DNA from: Bacillota bacterium
GTDB lineage: Bacteria; Bacillota; Dethiobacteria; DTU022
DNA length: 10,431 nt
Direction: 5' to 3'
Assembly (NCBI GenBank): GCA_012510625.1
Contig: JAAZHP010000109.1
Location: 1 to 10,431, forward strand
This document shows positions 5,584 through 10,431 of the stretch, piece by piece. The translations under genes and the position numbers were made by a program. The notes below the pieces were generated by a model. The model ran no database searches. It was not told where the DNA came from and saw only the letters and a program-made list of their open reading frames with translations. Within the stretch, counting starts at the first letter, position 1. Every line of letters starts with the position of its first letter.

Positions 5584-6762
5584 TTAGTAAACCCCGTATT
5601 GATGAACGGCTTCAATGAGGGCCACGATGTTTTCCTCTTTGGCATCGTCAAGAATTACCGCACCCGCATCAATAACGAAGCCGCCGTCCCGCGCATATTT
5701 GTCCAGTAAACCCTTCACATAATCCTTCACTTCTTCGGGTTTGCCGAAAGCAAGCAGCGAGTTGGGCACATTACCGCTCAGGCAGAACCTGCCGCCAAGG
5801 ACCTTGTAGGCTTTATCCATGTCAGTCTGATCAACATGGAAAACAATGCTCTTATCGGGAAGTTCAGCGATCTTCTCCAGGTAGGGCGTCCAGATGTTCT
5901 CAGCATAGAAGAGTGTTCTCTTGCCGGCTGCCCAGAGCCCTTCGATAACCGCCTTCAGCGTGGGCCAGTAGAACTCCACCCACTGGTCCATCTTCATAAA
6001 GGGATAAGCGCCGCGATGCAGCGGCATGAACAGCGGATACTCCGTATCGCCCTGGGCCGTGGCCATGCCGTAGAAGATATTGTGCGGCACCAGGACCTCC
6101 ATGGCTTTCTTTAACTTGTCCGGGCAGCGGTAAAGGTCCATCATGATCCCGGAGAGCCCGCGCAGCGTGTCCGCCAGTGTATCAAAGGGAGCCTTGGAGA
6201 CGCCCGTTACAGAGGGGACTACTCCAAATTCCTGCTGATAGGAAGCCATCCCCTGGCCGCCGGCGGCCAGCTGGTTCGCCAGCCCATAAGCGCCTTTAAT
6301 CAAGCCTACCGTGGCGCGGTATGTACCGGGCTCGTCAAGCTCGGCATGAATCCGCGGCAGAAACTTCGTGGCGACCCACTCCGTCGGATTCTCGATAAAA
6401 TCATCATAATCCTCCGGGAGCATGTACGCGTCCTCCACGTACTGGAACATCGTGTTCTCGTCCAGATCCCGGCCCGCGAACTTGAGGTACCTTGCGCCAA
6501 CGGCATCATGCAGGGTGGCCCACCACAGGTTGGCACCCCCCATAACCATCTCCAGGCCATCTATTTTGGCCAGCATCCTCCTGGTAGCATCGATATTCTT
6601 ATTCCAATCATAGTAGGTCTCCTGGAATGTATACCCCGCCACTTTGGAGATGAATTCTCCCGAAAAGTTCAAGCGGATAGGGACCCTGTCCGGCTTTTCG
6701 AGGTTCATAGCCGCCAGATATCTCTTTTTCCTTTCCTCAGCAAGCTTGGCTACATCTGCCAT
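5584..6762 (-). CDS. UroD-fold (MtaA/MtbA/CmuA superfamily) corrinoid methyltransferase, atypical metal site
   Basis: A 392-aa member of the uroporphyrinogen-decarboxylase fold family. The N-terminal AMNLEKPDRVPIRL (18-31) and the C-terminal GNVPNSLLAFGKPEEV (330-345) and KEENIVALIEAV (375-386) are family landmarks. Adjacency to a corrinoid protein implies methyl transfer to or from cobalt rather than haem synthesis. The HxC motif of MtaA/MtbA aligns by eye with YAE (286-288) and the third Cys region with DAGA (365-368), so the classical zinc ligands are missing. Instead Glu274, Glu288 and His309 form E-X13-E-X20-H, close to the E-X14-E-X20-H zinc pattern I recall for O-demethylase methyltransferases. 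A donor such as a methyl ether is therefore conceivable, but unproven. The ATG at 6762 has GGAGG 8 nt upstream. The 121-bp upstream gap holds an AT palindrome and a GC-rich hairpin. Confidence 0.88.
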   Translation of the reverse strand: MADVAKLAEERKKRYLAAMNLEKPDRVPIRLNFSGEFISKVAGYTFQETYYDWNKNIDATRRMLAKIDGLEMVMGGANLWWATLHDAVGARYLKFAGRDLDENTMFQYVEDAYMLPEDYDDFIENPTEWVATKFLPRIHAELDEPGTYRATVGLIKGAYGLANQLAAGGQGMASYQQEFGVVPSVTGVSKAPFDTLADTLRGLSGIMMDLYRCPDKLKKAMEVLVPHNIFYGMATAQGDTEYPLFMPLHRGAYPFMKMDQWVEFYWPTLKAVIEGLWAAGKRTLFYAENIWTPYLEKIAELPDKSIVFHVDQTDMDKAYKVLGGRFCLSGNVPNSLLAFGKPEEVKDYVKGLLDKYARDGGFVIDAGAVILDDAKEENIVALIEAVHQYGVY

Positions 6763-6778
6763 TCAAGCAACCTCCAAT

Positions 6779-6800
6779 CTTTTTTATTTGAATAAAAAAG
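6779..6800. repeat. Perfect AT palindrome directly upstream of the methyltransferase ribosome-binding site
   Basis: Arms CTTTTTTATT (6779-6788) and AATAAAAAAG (6791-6800) flank a 2-nt centre, ending 3 bp before GGAGG on the minus strand. A GC-rich imperfect stem (CGCCG 6816-6820, CGGCG 6855-6859, enclosing CTTCCC/GGGGGG) lies on its other side. The T-run is not adjacent to that stem, so it could be an operator, an AT-rich promoter element or an attenuator. Confidence 0.4.
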
Positions 6801-6883
6801 GTGCACTTCAACTCCCGCCGTCCACCCCACTTTCATCCCCCCTTTTCGGGAAGGCGGCGAGGCTTACCTCAACAGCAATAATC

Positions 6884-8761
6884 CTACTGTTTACCGGCCA
6901 GCATCCTGGCCGCCTCATCAAGGCGAAGCGACTTCAGCGTCTCTTCGGTTGGTATGCCTTCGCGGGTCCATCCCCGCGCTTCATAGTACTCGTCGAGCAT
7001 TATTTCCTGCTCTTCCCTGGTTATATAGTGACCTTTAGATTCTCCATCAGGCACCGGCTCGGTAAGCAGCCTCTCGGGAAAATGATCATCCTCGCGGCCC
7101 AGCCCTGCCAACACGTTAAAAACACGGGCCAGGTTGTTCACTCTTTCTCCCACCTCGTAAACCGTATCGGGGGTAAATTCCAGCCCCGTTAGCGACTTCA
7201 AGGTATCGGCAGTTCTCTGCAGCGCTGTAACCGCGAAGGCCTGATCCAGCATGAAGGAGCAGACGATGGGGCAGTCGGAATTTGCGGCGCGCATGTCCTG
7301 GTTCCACTTGGTGAGCTTCCCCTTGCCCTCCGCGGCAAAACGGTCCACAGCCTCGGGAATGGGCACGCCGAAGATTTCCTGAAAGGCATAGCCCCTGTTA
7401 TGATCGGCCCCGGTATAGGATGTGGCGTAGTTCAAACCATGGGCCTTCGCTCCGCGGGCGTCATAACCCGGCAGCTCCAGGCCCTTAACGTGAAGGGCAT
7501 ATTTTTCCGAACCTTTTCCGATCTTCGCCGCGGCGGCCTTAACCCCATCCGACAGCAGGGCGCCCAGCCCGCGCCGGTAAGCCATGTCTAACAGCAAATC
7601 CAGCATTGCTTCCTCGTTGCCAAAATTGAGCTTGACCCCGCCGGTATCCTCGTCGCTCAAGATCCCCTTTTCATAAAGCTCCATGGCAAAGCCTATGGTT
7701 ATCCCGGCGGAGATAGTATCAAGGCCCAGCTCGTCGCAGAGGCGATCGCCGGCGATGACGGCATCCAGGTTGTCCACGCCGGTGTTGCCTCCCAGTGAAT
7801 AAAGGGTTTCAAATTCCGGTCCTTCCGAGATGATGCCGGCATACCGGCCCTCACGGGCCATCTTGATCTGGCTGCAGCCAACCGGGCAGCTATGGCAGCG
7901 ATGCCTGCTTATAATCTGCCTGGCGTTGGCCTCAATTCCGAGCTTCTTTACGGGATCCCAGGCCCCGGTGGCCGTCCAGTTCCTGGTAGGGAATATGCCC
8001 AAAGCACTGGTGGCGTCGAGAGCCGATGTGGACCCGTGCTTGCTGAACTCGGGGTAGGTAACCGGGCTTTCCTTAAGGTCCTTGTTCATTGCAGCGACCG
8101 CTTCTTTAAAGGCTTCGCGATCGTGTACCGCCACCTCTCCGCTGCCTCGCACCGCTATGGCTTTAAGATTCTTTGAACCCATAACCGCGCCCAGACCCTT
8201 GCGCCCCACCGCCCGGCGCTCATTAATAATGCAGGCAATGAGGGACAGGTTTTCTCCGGCGGGGCCGATGCAGGCAACCCTCACATTCTGATCCCCCAAG
8301 TCGTCCTTGATCATCTGCTGGCAGTCAAAGGTGCGCGTGCCCCAGTATTTCTTCGCAGAGCGAAAACTGACCCGGTCGTCTTTGATCCATAGGTATGTGG
8401 GCTCCGCCGCCTTGCCTTCTATAATCATCACGTCATACCCGGCAAATTTCAGCTCCGCCGGAAATTCTCCACCCGAAAGGCCCATCCCCACCGCCCCGGT
8501 GAGCGGCGACTTCGCCACAACTGCCATCCGGCCGGAGCAAGGCACTCTGGTCCCGGTAAAGGGGCCAGGCGCAAAGATAATCTTGTTGGCCTCGCCCATG
8601 GGATCGGTCTTTGCCGGAACCTCGTCTATAAGTATTTTGATCCCAAAACCCGCTCCGCCTATGAAATCACGCGCCATTTGCACGGATGTATCTTCAATAC
8701 TGTAGCTCTGGTCAGACAGGTTAACTCTTAGTATCTTGCCGGTATAGCCGCCCTCCAGCAT
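6884..8761 (-). CDS. Aldehyde:ferredoxin oxidoreductase family, tungsten/molybdenum bis-pterin enzyme
   Basis: A 625-aa protein of the AOR family, close to the roughly 605 aa of the Pyrococcus enzyme. It oxidises aldehydes to acids, or the reverse with low-potential ferredoxin, using a bis-pterin W or Mo site and one 4Fe-4S cluster. The N-terminal GYTGKILRVNL, SGRMAVVAKSPLTG (76-89) and GRKGLGAVMGSKNLKAIAVRG (186-206) are typical. Cluster cysteines are Cys289, Cys292 and Cys296 (CHSCPVGC) plus Cys501 in IVCSF; Cys497 nearby is an extra. Glu313 (SEGPEFE), the pterin motif DELGLDTIS (343-351) and His454 (GADHNRG) are intact. The ATG at 8761 has AAGGA 9 nt upstream. It starts 66 bp after the alcohol dehydrogenase gene on the same strand; a small hairpin (8786-8806) sits between them. 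Aldehyde specificity cannot be read from the sequence. Confidence 0.95.
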   Translation of the reverse strand: MLEGGYTGKILRVNLSDQSYSIEDTSVQMARDFIGGAGFGIKILIDEVPAKTDPMGEANKIIFAPGPFTGTRVPCSGRMAVVAKSPLTGAVGMGLSGGEFPAELKFAGYDVMIIEGKAAEPTYLWIKDDRVSFRSAKKYWGTRTFDCQQMIKDDLGDQNVRVACIGPAGENLSLIACIINERRAVGRKGLGAVMGSKNLKAIAVRGSGEVAVHDREAFKEAVAAMNKDLKESPVTYPEFSKHGSTSALDATSALGIFPTRNWTATGAWDPVKKLGIEANARQIISRHRCHSCPVGCSQIKMAREGRYAGIISEGPEFETLYSLGGNTGVDNLDAVIAGDRLCDELGLDTISAGITIGFAMELYEKGILSDEDTGGVKLNFGNEEAMLDLLLDMAYRRGLGALLSDGVKAAAAKIGKGSEKYALHVKGLELPGYDARGAKAHGLNYATSYTGADHNRGYAFQEIFGVPIPEAVDRFAAEGKGKLTKWNQDMRAANSDCPIVCSFMLDQAFAVTALQRTADTLKSLTGLEFTPDTVYEVGERVNNLARVFNVLAGLGREDDHFPERLLTEPVPDGESKGHYITREEQEIMLDEYYEARGWTREGIPTEETLKSLRLDEAARMLAGKQ

Positions 8762-8785
8762 ACATGATCATCCTTTCTATATTAT

Positions 8786-8806
8786 TAACCGGTTAAGACC
8801 GGCTTA
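8786..8806 (-). promoter_or_regulatory. Small hairpin in the gap between alcohol dehydrogenase and AOR genes
   Basis: On the minus strand TAAGCCGGT and ACCGGTTA pair with one bulged G around a CTTA loop. No T-run follows, so read-through is expected; it may adjust the relative expression of the two genes. Confidence 0.3.
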
Positions 8807-8827
8807 CCACCCTCAAGCGGCACGACC

Positions 8828-9979
8828 TCAGCGTTCATAAGCTTTGTATAGAAGCTCCAGTATCGTTTCCTGTGGGGCCTCCTTGGGCATAAATGCGGCG
8901 CAGTCGTCATGCGGCGCCATTTCGGCCACCTTCTCCAGCAGGTTTTTATCGAGGTTCAGCTCTTTCATTGTAGGCATGCCCATGCTCTTTGCAAAATCCC
9001 TGACTTTGCCGGCTACCGCCTTTCCTGTTTCCTGGATCGACAGGCCCTCCAGATTCAGCCCCATGATTGAGCCGATAGTTTTGATCTTTTCCGGGTGCAC
9101 GTCTACGATATATTCGATTACTTCCGGTAGGGCGATGGAGCATGCTATGCCGTGGGGAATATGGTAAACGGCGCCCATGGAGTGAGCGATGGCATGGCCG
9201 AGATGGAGCACGGTATTGTCAAAAGCCATGCCGGCAAGCATGGCCGCAAAGCTCAGATTTGTTCTGGCTTTAAGATCATTTCCGTTCTCGACGGCCACGG
9301 GAAGGAAGCGGGTTACGAGCTCGATCACCTTCTCATCGAGCATATCAGCCATGGGATTGGCCAGAATAGTTGTCATCGACTCAATCCCGTGAGCAAGCGT
9401 ATCCATGCCGGTTATCGCGGTGGCTCTGGCCGGCAGGCCCAGGGTAAATTGGGGATCCACTATCGCCAGGTCGGCCACGCAGGCCTTCCCCTTTACGCCG
9501 CTTTTTACGTTCTTCTTCGTGTCAGTAACCACGCTTACGTTGTTTACTTCGCTGCCCGTGCCTGCGGTAGTGGGAAGCAAGACCAGCACCTTGCCCGGTA
9601 GAATCTCGATGCTCTTGTCATGATAGCGGGTAATGGGCGAGGGATTACCCAGAAGGACATTGATTGCCTTGGCCGTATCAAGGGCGCTTCCGCCGCCGAT
9701 ACCGACGATTCCGTCTACTTCCTCCTTCTTGGCAATGGCGGCTCCCTTCTCAATTACTTCGTCAGGGGGATCGGCGACTACTTCCGCGAAACGGACAACT
9801 TCAATGCCCTCATTTGTAATTGCACTTATAACCCGGTCGGCTATGCCGCTTTTTTGAACATTCTTCCCATGAACGCAGAGGACTTTTCTGCATCCGAGTT
9901 CTTTTAGTTTTTGTCCAGTTTGCTCGGAAGAGCCGCTGCCAAAAAGAACTTGTGGCGGTGAATTAATACTGAAGATCAC
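8828..9979 (-). CDS. Iron-containing alcohol dehydrogenase
   Basis: A 383-aa type-III (iron) alcohol dehydrogenase, interconverting primary alcohols or diols and aldehydes with NAD(P). The N-terminal domain carries the nucleotide-binding GIGGGSALDTAK (93-104) and the family motif PTTAGTGSE (136-144). Metal ligands are Asp193 and His197 in GMDTLAHGIE, His262 in HLGHAIAHSMG and His276 in HIPHG, with the same 4- and 14-residue spacings as FucO. Length is normal. The open frame extends to a TTG at 9997, but AAAGGAG lies inside that extension, 8 nt before a GTG at 9979. GTG 9979 gives the normal N-terminus MIFSINSPPQVLFG, so it is preferred. It is the first gene after the promoter at 10173-10201 and precedes AOR by 66 bp, suggesting linked alcohol, aldehyde and acid metabolism. 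Confidence 0.94.
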   Translation of the reverse strand: MIFSINSPPQVLFGSGSSEQTGQKLKELGCRKVLCVHGKNVQKSGIADRVISAITNEGIEVVRFAEVVADPPDEVIEKGAAIAKKEEVDGIVGIGGGSALDTAKAINVLLGNPSPITRYHDKSIEILPGKVLVLLPTTAGTGSEVNNVSVVTDTKKNVKSGVKGKACVADLAIVDPQFTLGLPARATAITGMDTLAHGIESMTTILANPMADMLDEKVIELVTRFLPVAVENGNDLKARTNLSFAAMLAGMAFDNTVLHLGHAIAHSMGAVYHIPHGIACSIALPEVIEYIVDVHPEKIKTIGSIMGLNLEGLSIQETGKAVAGKVRDFAKSMGMPTMKELNLDKNLLEKVAEMAPHDDCAAFMPKEAPQETILELLYKAYER

Positions 9980-10043
9980 GCTGTTCACTCCTTTCAACTA
10001 TTGCTTATCAGATAACCTGGGTTTAATTATCAATATGAAGCTT

Positions 10044-10116
10044 CCGGAAAGAACCTCCAGCGGTCCTCAGCATCACCCCCAACCTGTACGGCTCTTTTGC
10101 CAGACAATGTTTCCGG
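10044..10116 (-). promoter_or_regulatory. Potential structured RNA leader upstream of the alcohol dehydrogenase gene
   Basis: In the transcript CCGGAA (from 10116-10111) pairs with TTCCGG (10049-10044). It encloses a GGC/GCC hairpin (10101-10090) and AGGACC/GGTTCT (10067-10050), which would stack directly on the outer stem, giving a three-way junction. It begins about 50 nt after the predicted start and ends about 65 nt before the GTG. It does not match a riboswitch class I can name. Short stems arise by chance, so this is only a candidate. Confidence 0.3.
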
Positions 10117-10130
10117 GGCGTCTTAAGTGG

Positions 10131-10191
10131 AGAAATTGTTTTATTGTTATATAAGAATATACTTCTATACAAATAATAGTTAACAATTTCT
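10131..10191. promoter_or_regulatory. 61-bp interrupted palindrome overlapping the promoter, candidate operator
   Basis: Perfect 10-bp arms AGAAATTGTT (10131-10140) and AACAATTTCT (10182-10191), with further imperfect symmetry of the AT-rich interior. One arm lies wholly in the -35/-10 spacer, the other about 26-35 bp downstream of the predicted start. The upstream arm is not transcribed, so this should act as DNA, for example a repressor looping site, and not as an RNA hairpin. Confidence 0.5.
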
Positions 10192-10201
10192 CTTTTGTCA
10201 A
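10173..10201 (-). promoter_or_regulatory. Strong sigma-A promoter for the alcohol dehydrogenase-AOR operon
   Basis: The minus strand has TTGACA (10196-10201), a 17-bp spacer and TATTAT (10173-10178): a perfect -35 and a five-of-six -10. The start would be near 10166, giving a leader of about 185 nt to the GTG at 9979. Of the gap 9980-10339, the rest holds only the leader and a GC palindrome at 10300-10319. Confidence 0.7.
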
Positions 10202-10299
10202 ATGTCCCCAAGTACTGCTCCGGTCCTGTCTGATACAGCCGTAAATATTTCGGTACTCCGGGAACCAACAACTCTCTTTTACCGGTCCTTATCCCAGTT

Positions 10300-10319
10300 A
10301 CGCCCGCCCGGCCGGGCGT
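10300..10319. repeat. GC-rich palindrome downstream of the right-edge gene
   Basis: ACGCCCG and CGGGCGT arms flank a 6-nt loop; alternatively CGCCCGGCCGGGCG (10305-10318) is a perfect 14-bp palindrome. It lies 20 bp past the stop of the right-edge gene, a position suited to a terminator, but no T-run follows on the minus strand. Confidence 0.35.
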
Positions 10320-10339
10320 TCCTCTCTTATTACGCGCCC

Positions 10340-10431
10340 TTACCGGCCCTTATACTTGGGCGGCCGTCCCGGAGGCGACTGCAGCCCGGCGAGAACGTCT
10401 TCCAGGGCGAACATCTCGTAAAGGCGGTCGA
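10340..10431 (-). CDS. C-terminal end of an unrecognised gene (partial)
   Basis: Twenty-nine codons read from the window edge to a TAA at 10340-10342, giving DRLYEMFALEDVLAGLQ followed by a Pro/Arg/Lys tail ending GRPPKYKGR. Codon use and the amphipathic helix-like start look like real coding sequence, and the stop is followed by a palindrome. The basic tail would suit a DNA-binding protein or transposase, but 29 residues are not enough to name a family. Confidence 0.45.
   Translation of the reverse strand, partial: DRLYEMFALEDVLAGLQSPPGRPPKYKGR

Noticed and set aside
5584..6762. True uroporphyrinogen decarboxylase (hemE) or MtaA/CmuA
   Set aside because: Neighbouring corrinoid protein argues against haem synthesis, and the zinc ligands of MtaA/CmuA are absent, so no symbol is given.
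10023..10073. Possible 16-codon leader peptide starting MLRTAGG
   Set aside because: A GGGGG lies only 2 nt before the ATG, there is no run of regulatory codons, and it falls inside the candidate folded leader.
10044..10116. Known molybdenum/tungsten cofactor riboswitch upstream of the AOR operon
   Set aside because: I could not match the conserved core by eye, so only a generic folded leader is claimed.
10023..10271. 82-codon minus-strand frame upstream of the alcohol dehydrogenase gene
   Set aside because: It begins with TTG without a spaced ribosome-binding site and runs through the -35 and -10 boxes; no recognisable domain.
10340..10431. Transposase C-terminus
   Set aside because: The basic Pro/Arg tail is suggestive only; 29 residues and no terminal inverted repeat in view do not support it.
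1..10431. CRISPR array, tRNA, rRNA or phage attachment sites
   Set aside because: No regularly spaced repeats, cloverleaf-like sequences, rRNA stretches or integrase-flanked repeats were seen.

Overview
The window looks like chromosomal sequence from an anaerobic, Gram-positive-type bacterium, most plausibly a Clostridia/Peptococcaceae-like lineage. This is inferred from strong GGAGG ribosome-binding sites, TTG and GTG starts, an AcuB-type CBS-ACT protein, a tungsten/molybdenum aldehyde:ferredoxin oxidoreductase, an iron alcohol dehydrogenase and a corrinoid methyl-transfer module. No 16S rRNA gene or other taxonomic marker is present, so the assignment is tentative. Nearly everything lies on the minus strand and reads from right to left. 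The exception is the last 26 codons of a sensor histidine kinase on the plus strand at the extreme left, convergent with the AcuB-like gene.

Right half (about 10.2 kb down to 4.7 kb): a near-consensus sigma-A promoter with an inverted repeat threaded through it precedes a leader of about 190 nt that can fold. Then come an iron-dependent alcohol dehydrogenase, a tungsten/molybdenum aldehyde ferredoxin oxidoreductase, a uroporphyrinogen-decarboxylase-fold methyltransferase, an unrecognised 56-aa protein with its own strong ribosome-binding site, and a corrinoid-binding protein. Spacing is tight from the methyltransferase to the corrinoid protein (21 and 51 bp). The set looks like a catabolic unit: the methyltransferase and corrinoid protein would remove a methyl group from an unknown donor, while the dehydrogenase and oxidoreductase would interconvert an alcohol, aldehyde and acid. 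The methyltransferase lacks the usual His-x-Cys...Cys zinc site and has a Glu/Glu/His set instead, so its substrate should not be assumed to be methanol or a methylamine.

Middle (4.7 to 3.4 kb): a 348-bp gap holds a large hairpin, a spaced inverted repeat in the position of an upstream activator site, and a full-consensus sigma-54 promoter driving a creatininase-family amidohydrolase. Then follows a 324-bp gap with a 137-bp element bounded by perfect 16-bp inverted repeats, which is either a miniature transposable element or a switching RNA.

Left (3.1 kb to 0.1 kb): a 695-aa fusion of a class-III aminotransferase fold with a C-terminal family-3 solute-binding domain. The aminotransferase half has lost the Schiff-base lysine (Arg instead) and two other cofactor-contact residues, and there is no signal peptide. 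It therefore looks like a cytoplasmic ligand-sensing pseudoenzyme rather than a transaminase. It is followed by the AcuB-like CBS-ACT protein. The pseudo-aminotransferase fusion, the atypical methyltransferase with its 56-aa companion, and the sigma-54 creatininase promoter are the most promising candidates for undescribed biology here. At the far right edge the last 29 codons of an unrecognised minus-strand gene enter the window.
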